The notes under the pieces: model-generated
The model's input: the letters and a program-made list of their open reading frames with translations, nothing else
Database searches by the model: none
Told to the model about the DNA's origin: nothing
Shown: piece after piece, positions 1 through 7,847 of the stretch
Layout of the letters: each line of letters begins with the position of its first letter
How positions within the stretch are numbered: the stretch's first letter is position 1
Made by a program: the position numbers and the translations under genes
DNA from: an uncultured Bacilli bacterium
GTDB taxonomy: Bacteria > Bacillota_I > Bacilli_A > RF39 > UBA660
Length of the DNA stretch: 64,000 nucleotides
Assembly: GCA_934168205.1 (NCBI GenBank)
Contig: CAKPMX010000003.1
Span: 62,001 to 126,000, forward strand
Direction: 5' to 3'

Positions 1-146
1 ATTACGTTGCTGGCAAATCTTTTGGCTTCGACATTTACGTATCTTTTTAAAATTGGGCTGGCAGTTTTTCCTAATTCGTTCAATAAAAAAAAAGAAAAAA
101 TGGTCGCTAAAAATATCATAAGGAAAACAAATTTCAATTTAGTCAT
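1..146 (-). CDS. Partial N-terminus of a YunB-like sporulation membrane protein
   Basis: Reading the minus strand from the ATG at 146 gives an open frame to the window edge. It has a short basic start, one hydrophobic helix (about residues 5-22), then a PILKRYVNVEAKRFASN-type stretch. That pattern (membrane anchor followed by a segment linking to an AxRFA-x-N motif) resembles the start of the sporulation protein YunB. The start overlaps the last codons of the ymxH-like gene by 8 bases, implying translational coupling in a sigG-ymxH-yunB-like unit. The ribosome site is weak and only about 48 codons are visible, so the assignment is tentative. Confidence 0.5.
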   Translation of the reverse strand, partial: MTKLKFVFLMIFLATIFSFFLLNELGKTASPILKRYVNVEAKRFASNV

Positions 147-372
147 GAAAACCATTTTTTACCAAAATTACATCTTCACCTATTTTGGTTATATCTTTCC
201 AATTGATTTCAGTATCATTTTCACGACCTATTGAAAAAAATGTTTTATTAGCCTCAATTACCAATGACTCTATTGTTCCATCATTATTAATGTTGGCATC
301 TATGATACTTCCTATATTTTTTCCGTCATTTATACTAACAATACTTTTTGTTTGCAAATCCGATAAGCGCAC
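139..372 (-). CDS. ymxH: YlmC/YmxH-family PRC-barrel sporulation protein
   Basis: A 77-aa single-domain PRC-barrel protein starting MRLSDL, the typical opening of the YlmC/YmxH family. The start chosen is the GTG at 372, because an upstream in-frame GTG at 381 lies inside the Shine-Dalgarno sequence (TAGGTGAT). The gene lies 46 bp downstream of sigG in the same orientation; ylmC is also next to sigG in Bacillus. The molecular role of the family is poorly known; PRC barrels usually mediate protein or RNA contacts. Confidence 0.85.
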   Translation of the reverse strand: MRLSDLQTKSIVSINDGKNIGSIIDANINNDGTIESLVIEANKTFFSIGRENDTEINWKDITKIGEDVILVKNGFHD

Positions 373-418
373 TACGATCACCTACTCAATTAAATATATT
401 CTAAATTTTCTTGTGATA

Positions 419-1195
419 TTACTTTAGAACTTTCTTTAATTGTTTTATGGCTCTTTTTTCTAATCTTGATACTTGGGCCTGACTGATACCTATTTCATCA
501 GCAATTTCCATTTGAGTTTTCCCAATAATGAATCTGTTGTCTAGAATTTGTCTTTCACGTGTATCTAACATATCCATTGCTTCGTCCAAGGCTATTCTAT
601 TTGAAAAATCTTGTGAACTTTCTTGTTTATCTTCTATTTGGTCATATAAATAAATAGTATCTCCACCATCGTTGTATACTGGCTCAAACATGCTTACCGG
701 TTCTTTCAAAGCTTCTAGGGCGTTTATTATTTCATTACTTGATATTTCTAGTTTTTCAGCAACATAATCTATGGATGGTTCCATGCCCGTATCTTGTAAA
801 TGTTTTTCTTTTATTTTTAGGGCTTTGTACGCTATATCTTTTAATGAACGGCTGACCCTTATTGTGTTATTATCTCTTATGTATCTGCGTACTTCTCCTA
901 ATATCATGGGAACAGCATACGTTGAAAATTTTACTTCATGTGATAGATCAAAATTATCTATAGCCTTTAGAAGTCCGATGCAACCGATTTGAAATAAATC
1001 ATCCATATTATCTGTTCTATTGACGAATTTTTTTAATATTGATAATACTAATTTTAAGTTGCCTTGGACTAGTAAATTTCTGGCCTCTTCATTATTTTCT
1101 TGTAACCTTTTAAATAATTCTGTCATTTCTTCATTACTTAGTACATTTATTTCATTTGTATTTATACCTGTTATTTCTACTTTGTATTTTGCCAT
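419..1195 (-). CDS. sigG: RNA polymerase sporulation sigma factor SigG
   Basis: The 258-aa product aligns over its full length with sigma-G, the late forespore sigma factor. It starts with the sigG-type N-terminus (KVEITGI), followed by region 2 (DDLFQIGCIGLLKAIDNFD, then KFSTYAVPMILGEVRRYIRDN), region 3 around residues 115-170, and a C-terminal region 4 helix-turn-helix (GKTQMEIADEIGISQAQVSR). The region 2 and 4 match is much closer to SigG than to SigF. Its Shine-Dalgarno (AAAGGAG, 1203-1209) is wholly inside a perfect hairpin shared with the upstream gene's terminator. Presence of sigG indicates an endospore former. Confidence 0.95.
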   Translation of the reverse strand: MAKYKVEITGINTNEINVLSNEEMTELFKRLQENNEEARNLLVQGNLKLVLSILKKFVNRTDNMDDLFQIGCIGLLKAIDNFDLSHEVKFSTYAVPMILGEVRRYIRDNNTIRVSRSLKDIAYKALKIKEKHLQDTGMEPSIDYVAEKLEISSNEIINALEALKEPVSMFEPVYNDGGDTIYLYDQIEDKQESSQDFSNRIALDEAMDMLDTRERQILDNRFIIGKTQMEIADEIGISQAQVSRLEKRAIKQLKKVLK

Positions 1196-1196
1196 T

Positions 1197-1241
1197 AAAA
1201 AGCTCCTTTCTATCTAATTGTGATAAAAAGGAGCTTTTTTT
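1197..1241 (-). terminator. Hairpin that is both a terminator and the sigG Shine-Dalgarno
   Basis: 1197-1209 and 1227-1239 form a perfect 13-bp stem with a 17-nt loop. On the minus strand the 3' arm carries AAAGGAG followed by a short T run and then the sigG ATG, seven bases after the SD. The same stem can terminate transcription from the ttcA-like gene that ends at 1252. When folded, the sigG ribosome site is fully paired. Confidence 0.85.
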
Positions 1242-1251
1242 ATTCATATTA

Positions 1252-2064
1252 TTAATATTTTGTTATAAAGCTTTCTTTTTGAGAATCTTTTTTTATAGCT
1301 AACACTGTATCAACATTGACATTTTCTGATGACTTAAAAATATTGTATGGAATGTTTTTATTTTGTTTTTCTAAAGATTTAATTAATTCTTTTATTTCTT
1401 GACGTTTTGAATCTTTCTTTGTTTCTTTATTTGTGAATTTGCAAGCACAATTGATAAATTCAAGATTGTTATACTTTGCCCAGCGAATGATACTTTCTTC
1501 TCTCACTAAATATAATGGTCGAATTAGTTCCATGTTTTCAAAATTGGTACTTTTTAGCTTAGGCATCATGCTTTTATATTCTCCGCCATAGATGATTGAT
1601 AACATGATTGTTTCTATTACATCATCAAAGTGATGGCCAAGGGCAATCTTGTTGCAGCCTAATTCTTGAGCTCTAGCATATAAAAAACCTCTTCTCATTC
1701 TGGCACATAGATAGCATGGTGAATCACTTGCTAACTTATCAGTTACATCAAATATGTTTGAATTGTATGTTTTTATATCTATTCCAAGTGTTGTAGCATT
1801 GTTTTCGATTTTGTTCATATTTAACTCATTATAACCTGGATCCATTACGATATACTCTAAGCCAAATTTTACTTTGCCATGTTTTTGTAGTTCTTCTAGA
1901 CATTTAGCTAAAAGGTTTGAATCTTTTCCACCAGATATGCAAACAGCAATTTTGTCGCCTTCTTTTATAAGTTCATAGTCTCTTACGGCTTTCATGAATG
2001 GACGCCAGATATCTTTTCTGAATCTTGTAATTATACTTCTTTCAATTTCTTCTTTAACTGTCAT
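1252..2064 (-). CDS. TtcA-family PP-loop tRNA thiolation ATPase
   Basis: A 270-aa PP-loop (N-type ATP pyrophosphatase) protein. The SGGKDS nucleotide-binding loop lies near residue 45, a CxxC (CYLC) near 118 and a further Cys cluster (CAC) near 206. This is the TtcA layout, in which three cysteines hold a 4Fe-4S cluster and the enzyme 2-thiolates a tRNA cytidine (C32 in E. coli). The GHHFDD motif typical of the family is present. It lies 14 bp after trmL, so both belong to a tRNA-modification unit. Target specificity in this organism is inferred only. Confidence 0.85.
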   Translation of the reverse strand: MTVKEEIERSIITRFRKDIWRPFMKAVRDYELIKEGDKIAVCISGGKDSNLLAKCLEELQKHGKVKFGLEYIVMDPGYNELNMNKIENNATTLGIDIKTYNSNIFDVTDKLASDSPCYLCARMRRGFLYARAQELGCNKIALGHHFDDVIETIMLSIIYGGEYKSMMPKLKSTNFENMELIRPLYLVREESIIRWAKYNNLEFINCACKFTNKETKKDSKRQEIKELIKSLEKQNKNIPYNIFKSSENVNVDTVLAIKKDSQKESFITKY

Positions 2065-2078
2065 TTTATCAACCTATT

Positions 2079-2591
2079 TTAATCTCTTTCTAAATAGTCG
2101 CTTCCCTTAAATGGTTCTTCGCGTAGTAAGTCATTATAGTCTTGTTGGCGTAAGGCCTCATATATTACTATTGCAACACTGTTTGAAACGTTTAGAGCTC
2201 TTACTTTGTCAGTCATAGGAATTCTCATACAATGATCTAAGTCTTCTTTTAAAATTTCTTTGGGTATTCCGGTTGACTCCTTGCCAAAGATAAAGTATAA
2301 ATTTTCATTATTTTTATTACTGTAATCAAAACTTGTATGAGGCTTTTTTCCATATCTTGTAAAATAGTAATATATACCAGGATTTTTTTCTTTGAAGTCT
2401 TCATAGTTTTCATATACTTCATACTCTAACTTATCAATGTAGTTTACACCTGATCTTTTTAAATGAGCATCATCTAAGACAAAGCCTAATGGTTTTATTA
2501 AGTGAAGACGAGTATTTGTTGCGACACAGGTTCTCATGATATTACCTGTATTTTGTGGTATTTCCGGTTCAAATAATACTATGTTGTTCAT
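2079..2591 (-). CDS. trmL: tRNA (cytidine/uridine-34-2'-O)-methyltransferase TrmL
   Basis: A 170-aa minimal SPOUT methyltransferase of normal TrmL length. It carries PQNTGNIMRTC at the N-terminus, the FGKESTGIP loop and the C-terminal knot motif with ALNVSNSVAI that binds S-adenosylmethionine. TrmL methylates the wobble nucleotide of leucine tRNAs. It is directly upstream of the ttcA-like gene on the same strand. Confidence 0.93.
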   Translation of the reverse strand: MNNIVLFEPEIPQNTGNIMRTCVATNTRLHLIKPLGFVLDDAHLKRSGVNYIDKLEYEVYENYEDFKEKNPGIYYYFTRYGKKPHTSFDYSNKNNENLYFIFGKESTGIPKEILKEDLDHCMRIPMTDKVRALNVSNSVAIVIYEALRQQDYNDLLREEPFKGSDYLERD

Positions 2592-2616
2592 AATTTTACT
2601 CCTAACTAAAAGGAGA

Positions 2617-3126
2617 TTAATCTCCTATTTTATTAAATTCTATAAATTGTTTGGTTTTAGATATTGTCAATTTTTCTTTTTCAGTTCCTTGTAATACGTT
2701 GACAATTTTTCCATTTTCAAAGATCACTAGTGCTGGGTACTTGGTTGTCAACTCTACTTTACTTTGATATTTTTCATTTAGCTGGCTTACGTATTCTTCT
2801 TGGTCAACGTCGCTTAAATTAAGATATACTATTTTTTCTTGAAGATTCTTCTTAATAATAAGTCTTTTGAAATCTTTTTCATAGTTGCGACAAGTTGGAT
2901 CACTTGCTGTGCAGACATAAATTACTGTGGACTGATTTTCCATAATGTAATGGTCTAGGTCCTCACTAGTTATTTCTGATAATGTTCCTCTTATTACAGG
3001 GATTTCTTTTTTGCTTTCACTATATACTCTATAGCAACTACAGAAATATAAAGTAAGTCCTATTGTAGCAACAAAGATTAAAATTATAATTATGTAATTC
3101 TTCATGGCTATTTTCTTTTCATCCAT
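2617..3126 (-). CDS. Membrane-anchored thioredoxin-fold protein with a non-canonical Cys motif
   Basis: A 169-aa protein with an N-terminal transmembrane helix (about residues 9-28, ending in a CSC) and an extracytoplasmic domain of about 110 residues. The layout is thioredoxin-like: a VIYVCTASDPTCRNYEKDF segment where thioredoxins have WCxxC, then YLNLSD and a cis-Pro-like YPALVIFENG strand. The two cysteines are separated by six residues instead of two, so classical disulfide exchange is doubtful. The SD (TAGGAGTGAT) supports the start at 3126. The function is unknown. Confidence 0.6.
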   Translation of the reverse strand: MDEKKIAMKNYIIIILIFVATIGLTLYFCSCYRVYSESKKEIPVIRGTLSEITSEDLDHYIMENQSTVIYVCTASDPTCRNYEKDFKRLIIKKNLQEKIVYLNLSDVDQEEYVSQLNEKYQSKVELTTKYPALVIFENGKIVNVLQGTEKEKLTISKTKQFIEFNKIGD

Positions 3127-3185
3127 TATATCACTCCTATCTATAAATATTTTATCATAAAAATTTATTTTTATATAGCATTTTT

Positions 3186-5369
3186 CTACTGATATTTTTT
3201 TATTATACTGTATACCTCATCTTTTGTTTCTTGATGAAAGTCTAGTCTTATTTGAATATTTTCTTTTAAATATGGGGAAAGTTTTTCTTTTCTTTGTTCA
3301 AAATTCATGACATGAGTTAGAACTCCATCGTAAAACACAGGGAAAACTCTTGATTTTATATCTGTTAGGCAATAATCATAGTCGTCTTTATTTATATTTA
3401 GAATGTTTCCTTTAATAATCATGTTTTCTACTGTGCCGTAGCACAACATTTGAAAAGTAGATTTTTCTTTAAAAGTTGTCTCATAAAGTCTTATAAATTG
3501 CTCTATTTCTAGTAGGGATAATTCAACAGATAAAGTTACAGCTTGTATGCCTAATTTATGTAGATAATAAGCAGTATATATGTTATATACATTTAGACCA
3601 TAATCACCGGATAATTCTTCATATTTTGAAAAATCAAAGTAGTCTGATACTAGACTGGAATTATACACATTGTCTTTTAACTCTAGTTGACAGCGCTTTG
3701 ACTTATAAAAGACAGTTTGTTTACACTTATATTTTTCATATAATGGCTTTACTTCTGTATAAATTCTTTCAATATTATTGGATAAACATGTTAATAATTG
3801 TTCTTCAGTTTTGACAATAGCAACTATTCCTGGGGACATTTTTTCAATTTGAAGCTTTTTAAATTCTACGTTTTTACTTTCAAATTTTACTTTGCAATTT
3901 TGTCTTTTTTTGATTAATTTTTCTACAGCACTACGACGAATATCATTAAGTTCTTTTATTGAAATAAATATTTCTTCATCACATTTTAAATGTACATTTT
4001 GGCATTCAAATGGTGTATTACCAAGTTTTGATGCTTGTTGTTTTATTCTTTCTTGGGTAATAGCTTCTGTTCTAGCTTTTTCAACAATGTTTCCTTGAAG
4101 TGAAATTTTATTATTTTGATCATCAATAAGTTCAATTGATAAATTTTTGCTAATATGAGCTTCAACAGTTATTGTTACAGGGATTTTTCTACTTGGTAAT
4201 TCTTTTAATGATTTGTTTAAATTATAATCAATTGTTTTACATACTATATCATTTTCAGTTAGACCTATCTTGTTATCTATGTAGCAAATGTCGGTGGCAG
4301 TGTTAACTAGCTTTTTATTTTTATTGTATAAATAATTTACTATTAGGCCTTTGTTTGAGTTTAAGAATCTAATACCATCTTGTTGATTTAATGGTTTATC
4401 TAGTTTTATTTTTATTTTGTCCTTTGTTACTTCAATAACTTTTCCTATTTCCAATCCTATATGGTTAGGACTTTTAGTGTTCATCAATTCTTCTTCAGTA
4501 CAATTAAATAGATGTCCAGTTGTGAAACCACGGTTAAATATTGTTTTAAGTTCACTATTTGCTTTCTTTATATTTGTTTGTTCATAATTATCAATAAGAT
4601 TTCTATAAAATCTAGTTATGAAGCCAACGTACTCTGGACTTTTCATACGACCTTCAATTTTAAAACATAATATATTGCTTTCAAGCAATTCTTTAAAATT
4701 AGTTGAAGTATTTAGTTCTTTGGTACTTAGTAGGTATTTGTTATTGGCAAGTATTTTTCCATTGTGTTTAAGAGTATATGGTAGACGACAGCTTCCGGCA
4801 CATTCACCAAGATTTCCAGAACGATGACCAATTTGACTACTCATAAGACAACATCCTGAATAACAAATACATAGTGCTCCATGAACAAAAACTTCTTTTT
4901 CGATTGGAACGTCAATAGAATTAATTTCTTCTAAAGACATCTCTCTAGAGAAAACAACACGTTTTACTCCTAATTTGTAAAATAGTTCGGCAGTTTCTTT
5001 TGATGATGTATTTGCTTGAGTTGAAGCATGTACTTCTAGATTAGGATACTTTTCTAAAACAAGGCATAGCATACCAAAGTCTTGAATTAAAATAGCATCA
5101 ATTCCATTTTTATGTAGAAACTCAACTTGATTAAGAAATGAGTCTACTTCATCATTTTTAACTAATGTATTCATAGTAGCATATATTTTTACACCGTATA
5201 GATGACATAGTTTTATCGCTTCTATTATTTCATCATTTGTAAAGTTACTTGCAAATTTTCTGGCACCAAATTTTTTACAGCCAACATAGACAGCGTCTGC
5301 ACCAGAGAATATAGCTTGTTTTAGACACTCCATATTTCCTGCTGGAGCAAGAAGTTCATGTTTAATCAT
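3186..5369 (-). CDS. U32 peptidase-like RNA hydroxylation protein, long form
   Basis: A 727-aa U32-family protein. The N-terminal half has LLAPAGNMECLKQAI, ADAVYVG and the conserved Cys-rich region (residues about 165-195, CICYSGCC then GECAGSCR) thought to hold an Fe-S cluster. The C-terminal half corresponds to the DUF3656-type extension found in long members such as E. coli RlhA, which hydroxylates 23S rRNA C2501. Despite the family name, members characterised in bacteria act in RNA hydroxylation. The SD is GAGGTG; an extended -10 (TGATATAAT, hexamer 5394-5399) lies upstream. It is a third U32 gene besides the pair at 50.4-52.5 kb. Confidence 0.85.
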   Translation of the reverse strand: MIKHELLAPAGNMECLKQAIFSGADAVYVGCKKFGARKFASNFTNDEIIEAIKLCHLYGVKIYATMNTLVKNDEVDSFLNQVEFLHKNGIDAILIQDFGMLCLVLEKYPNLEVHASTQANTSSKETAELFYKLGVKRVVFSREMSLEEINSIDVPIEKEVFVHGALCICYSGCCLMSSQIGHRSGNLGECAGSCRLPYTLKHNGKILANNKYLLSTKELNTSTNFKELLESNILCFKIEGRMKSPEYVGFITRFYRNLIDNYEQTNIKKANSELKTIFNRGFTTGHLFNCTEEELMNTKSPNHIGLEIGKVIEVTKDKIKIKLDKPLNQQDGIRFLNSNKGLIVNYLYNKNKKLVNTATDICYIDNKIGLTENDIVCKTIDYNLNKSLKELPSRKIPVTITVEAHISKNLSIELIDDQNNKISLQGNIVEKARTEAITQERIKQQASKLGNTPFECQNVHLKCDEEIFISIKELNDIRRSAVEKLIKKRQNCKVKFESKNVEFKKLQIEKMSPGIVAIVKTEEQLLTCLSNNIERIYTEVKPLYEKYKCKQTVFYKSKRCQLELKDNVYNSSLVSDYFDFSKYEELSGDYGLNVYNIYTAYYLHKLGIQAVTLSVELSLLEIEQFIRLYETTFKEKSTFQMLCYGTVENMIIKGNILNINKDDYDYCLTDIKSRVFPVFYDGVLTHVMNFEQRKEKLSPYLKENIQIRLDFHQETKDEVYSIIKKYQ

Positions 5370-5447
5370 GGTAACACCTCAATTTCTTAGTAAATTATAT
5401 CACAAACTATAAATATATTAAATTGTTTATTGTGCATATATTTTATT

Positions 5448-5807
5448 ATGAATGATAACAAGAAAAAAATAGAAAGATTAACTATTGAAAATTATATTTG
5501 GGCTGTTTATATAGTAATTGCTTTTCTGAATATTTATGGTGATGAACTGGTTAAGAAACATTTACGTTCTAATGATGAGGTTGCGAATAAAAAGGCTATA
5601 AATCTATTTAGAAAAATTGTAATTGCGAATATTGTTATATATTTATATTTTTTAAGTAGAAATTATAGTGAATGGAAGGAGAATAATTATGATAAAAAAT
5701 ATCTTATTAGATTCATTGGCAGTATCTTGGTATTTGTTGGAACTTTGTGTTTTTTCTATTTTCAAAGTTCTATTAGTACAGAAGATGACTCTTTGTCAAA
5801 TATTTGA
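5448..5807 (+). CDS. Small membrane protein, paralog of the gene at 6129
   Basis: A 119-aa protein of unknown function with three or four predicted transmembrane segments. It shares the sequence IENYIW and overall layout with the product at 6129-6503, so the two are paralogs flanking a divergent gene. No Shine-Dalgarno is visible: a TATATT hexamer lies just upstream of the ATG at 5448, which would fit a leaderless transcript. An ATG start was preferred over the frame opening at 5430. Its 3' end overlaps the convergent gene by 12 bp. Confidence 0.6.
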   Translation: MNDNKKKIERLTIENYIWAVYIVIAFLNIYGDELVKKHLRSNDEVANKKAINLFRKIVIANIVIYLYFLSRNYSEWKENNYDKKYLIRFIGSILVFVGTLCFFYFQSSISTEDDSLSNI

Positions 5808-6077
5808 TTTTAAATTATTCAGTTCTTTTTCCAGAGCGTTTAAAAGTTGCTGGAGCATATCTATTTCTTGTTTTTCTTTAGATTTTTCTGGTGCTATATT
5901 TCTTTCTTGTTGAACTTGTTTATAATAGGCATTGGTGCATAAGACTTGAGCTGTTAGCATAAGCCAGTTACCTAGAGCGTTTTGTTCGTTGGCTGTTAAA
6001 TCATCTATAAGTAAATAGCCGACAATTATGGCACTGGCAGAAAAAGTTTTTGGTGATATATTGGGTATTAAATTCAT
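5796..6077 (-). CDS. Conserved small protein, C-terminal coiled coil
   Basis: A 93-aa protein of unknown function beginning MNLIPNISPKTFS. It has a hydrophobic stretch (residues about 12-28), a central helix and a Lys/Glu/Leu heptad-like C-terminus (about 65-93) suggesting a coiled coil. The start at 6077 is preferred because AGGTGA (SD) precedes it at correct spacing and the alternative GTG at 6086 is part of that SD. It sits between two paralogous membrane proteins on the other strand. Confidence 0.65.
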   Translation of the reverse strand: MNLIPNISPKTFSASAIIVGYLLIDDLTANEQNALGNWLMLTAQVLCTNAYYKQVQQERNIAPEKSKEKQEIDMLQQLLNALEKELNNLKSNI

Positions 6078-6128
6078 TTTACTCACCTATAAAATTATAT
6101 TATTATTTTTAAAAGAATATATTTTAAT

Positions 6129-6503
6129 ATGAAAAATAAAGAAGAAATACTTAGAACAATAGAAATAGAAAATTATATTTGGATTATATATTTAGTTATA
6201 ATATTTCTTTCTTTTATGGCAAATAAAGAAGAAGTTAATTACTTTATAAATAATGATATGCAATCTAAAAGTAATTATAGAAAACTGATAATTATAATTT
6301 TTTCTATTGTTCTTGGTATCTATTATTATTTTTTTGTATCTGGATATAAAACATATAAAAGTTTGTCTCCTTATGATACGGAAAGTAAGAAATTTTTCGA
6401 AACGATTAATTTTATTGCTAATATTTTGATTTTGATATCTGGTGTTATTTTCTTATTTATTGCAATTTTTGACAAAGAGTTAGAAACAGAAATTGTTTTT
6501 TAA
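6129..6503 (+). CDS. Small membrane protein, paralog of the gene at 5448
   Basis: A 124-aa protein with an N-terminal IEIENYIW motif, hydrophobic segments near residues 14-30, 51-70 and 93-113, and a charged loop between them. Similarity to the 5448 product is seen at the first helix and in spacing. As with its paralog there is no Shine-Dalgarno; ATATATTTTA directly precedes the ATG. Ends just before a bidirectional terminator. The function is unknown. Confidence 0.6.
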   Translation: MKNKEEILRTIEIENYIWIIYLVIIFLSFMANKEEVNYFINNDMQSKSNYRKLIIIIFSIVLGIYYYFFVSGYKTYKSLSPYDTESKKFFETINFIANILILISGVIFLFIAIFDKELETEIVF

Positions 6504-6504
6504 G

Positions 6505-6533
6505 AAAAAAACAGATTCAACTAAGTGAATCTG
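6505..6533 (-). terminator. Terminator shared by rubrerythrin and the convergent small gene
   Basis: CAGATTCA (6512-6519) and TGAATCTG (6526-6533) form a perfect 8-bp stem with a 6-nt loop. On the minus strand the stem is followed by seven Ts, so it mainly ends the perR-rubrerythrin transcript; on the plus strand it has a shorter T run. Confidence 0.85.
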
Positions 6534-6544
6534 CTTTTCGTATT

Positions 6545-7087
6545 CTACTTATAATTATCTGCTTTTACTTCCATAAAGCTCTTTGGATGAGCACATACTG
6601 GACATACTTCTAATGCATTTTTGCCAGTGTAAACATAGCCACAGTTTCTACATACCCAAATTTTATCGCCGTCTTTTTTAAATACTCTATCATCCTTGAT
6701 ATTTTTTAATAGTGTTAGGTATCTTTCTTCATGTTCTTTTTCGATTTCGCCAACTTTTTCAAATAGATTTGCTATACGAGTAAATCCTTCTTCTTTAGCT
6801 ACAGCGGCAAATTCTTTATACATTTCAGTCCATTCATAATTTTCGCCAGCTGCGGCATCTTCAAGATTTTCAATTGTTGATGGAACTTGTCCATTATGTA
6901 ATTCTTTGAACCATAATTTAGCGTGTTCTTTCTCATTGTTTGCTGTTTCTTCAAATATTGCTGCTAATTGCTCATAACCGTCTTTTTTAGCCTTACTTGC
7001 ATAAAATGTATATTTGTTTCTAGCCTGACTTTCACCAGAGAATGCTTTTAATAGATTTTGTTCTGTTTTACTACCTTTTAATTCCAT
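6545..7087 (-). CDS. rbr: Rubrerythrin
   Basis: A 180-aa rubrerythrin: an N-terminal four-helix diiron domain with repeated ExxH-type ligands (ESQARNKYTF, ANNEKEHAKLWF, GEIEKEHEERY) and a C-terminal rubredoxin-like domain with two CxxC knuckles (CRNCGY, CPVCAHP). It reduces hydrogen peroxide in anaerobes. The start is set at MELKGSKTE (7087), preceded by AGAGGT; the longer open frame up to 7156 runs into the upstream gene. It is 25 bp downstream of the PerR-like regulator and likely cotranscribed, so it should be induced by peroxide or metal stress. Confidence 0.95.
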   Translation of the reverse strand: MELKGSKTEQNLLKAFSGESQARNKYTFYASKAKKDGYEQLAAIFEETANNEKEHAKLWFKELHNGQVPSTIENLEDAAAGENYEWTEMYKEFAAVAKEEGFTRIANLFEKVGEIEKEHEERYLTLLKNIKDDRVFKKDGDKIWVCRNCGYVYTGKNALEVCPVCAHPKSFMEVKADNYK

Positions 7088-7112
7088 TGTAATACCTCTT
7101 TTCCAAATAATT

Positions 7113-7508
7113 TTATTTTTTTGATAATAATTCTTTACATGTAGAGCATAGACCAAGACAAGTTATTTTTACATCAGTAATCATGAATTCATTATTACTA
7201 GCGACAGTTGAAATAATTGAACTATAGTTTTCATCGAATATGTCAAATATTTTCTGGCAATTTGTACATAATAAATGGTAGTGTTTATTTTCATTTCCAT
7301 CAAAATGAAACTGGCCAGATAAGTCTGTTATTTTTTCTACTTCATTAGATTCTACTAGTTCATTTATGTTTCTGTATACTGTTGCTTGACCTATCTTTTT
7401 GTTTTTATTTTGGACTTTTTTATAGATATCAGCCATTGTTGGATGACTTCGATCTTTTCTTATGGTTTCCAAAATTATCTGTTTTTGTTTTGTAACTCTT
7501 TTTTTCAT
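7113..7508 (-). CDS. perR: Fur-family regulator, PerR-like
   Basis: A 131-aa Fur/PerR-family repressor. The N-terminal winged helix ends in GQATVYRNINELVE; then come an HYHLLCTNCQKIFDI metal region and a C-terminal CSTC zinc site, the first zinc pair being the CTNC. The Asp in KIFDI is the residue type typical of PerR rather than Fur (Glu), but the usual PerR Asp before the HYH site is replaced by His in the FHF segment. The start at 7508 has SD AGGAAGAG. Adjacency to rubrerythrin supports a peroxide role, whereas its operator is a Fur-consensus box. Confidence 0.8.
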   Translation of the reverse strand: MKKRVTKQKQIILETIRKDRSHPTMADIYKKVQNKNKKIGQATVYRNINELVESNEVEKITDLSGQFHFDGNENKHYHLLCTNCQKIFDIFDENYSSIISTVASNNEFMITDVKITCLGLCSTCKELLSKK

Positions 7509-7522
7509 ACTACTCTTCCTAT

Positions 7523-7537
7523 TGATAATTATTATCA
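7523..7537. promoter_or_regulatory. Perfect 7-1-7 Fur-type box over the perR-rbr promoter
   Basis: TGATAATTATTATCA is an exact palindrome with one central base, identical to the Bacillus Fur 7-1-7 consensus rather than the PerR box (TTATAATnATTATAA). It lies just downstream of the -10, so bound repressor would block initiation; this predicts autoregulation or Fur control of the perR-rbr unit. Confidence 0.85.
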
Positions 7538-7542
7538 TTTAT

Positions 7543-7571
7543 ATTGTAACAATATGCCAGTTTTTTGTCAA
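7543..7571 (-). promoter_or_regulatory. Promoter of perR-rbr
   Basis: On the minus strand: TTGACA (7566-7571), 17-bp spacer, TACAAT (7543-7548). A near-consensus sigma-A promoter placed immediately upstream of the Fur-type box. Confidence 0.85.
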
Positions 7572-7634
7572 TTGTTTTTAGGCAAATGTGAACTATTTTT
7601 TTCTTTTTTCATAGACTACTATAGGTGAAGAGTA

Positions 7635-7847
7635 ATGAAAAGTAAACATCCATTCTTTTGTAATTGTAATTCTTGCAAGCAAAAAAGAAAGAGTAATATA
7701 TTCTATCTTATTGGTATTATTGTTGTATTTATTATTTTATTTTATCAAATGTTACTATTACTTTTTATAACTACTAGGCTTAATGTTGTTATATTGTTGT
7801 TTGAATTTATAATGTTATGTTTCTTGGTCTTCTTGGTCTTCTTTTGA
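7635..7847 (+). CDS. Possible small membrane protein with a Cys knuckle
   Basis: A 70-aa frame preceded by an AGGTGAAGAG-type SD. The N-terminus has a CNCNSCKQK segment that could bind a metal, then two strongly hydrophobic stretches (residues about 22-45 and 47-70). It overlaps the 3' end of the convergent ysxE gene by 33 bp. Nothing is recognised; the SD and amphipathic design favour a real gene, but small hydrophobic frames are common by chance in AT-rich DNA. Confidence 0.4.
   Translation: MKSKHPFFCNCNSCKQKRKSNIFYLIGIIVVFIILFYQMLLLLFITTRLNVVILLFEFIMLCFLVFLVFF

Noticed and set aside
7..234. 75-aa plus-strand frame at the left edge
   Set aside because: It overlaps the ymxH gene and the YunB-like partial gene, has no SD and no recognisable features; it is an antisense shadow.
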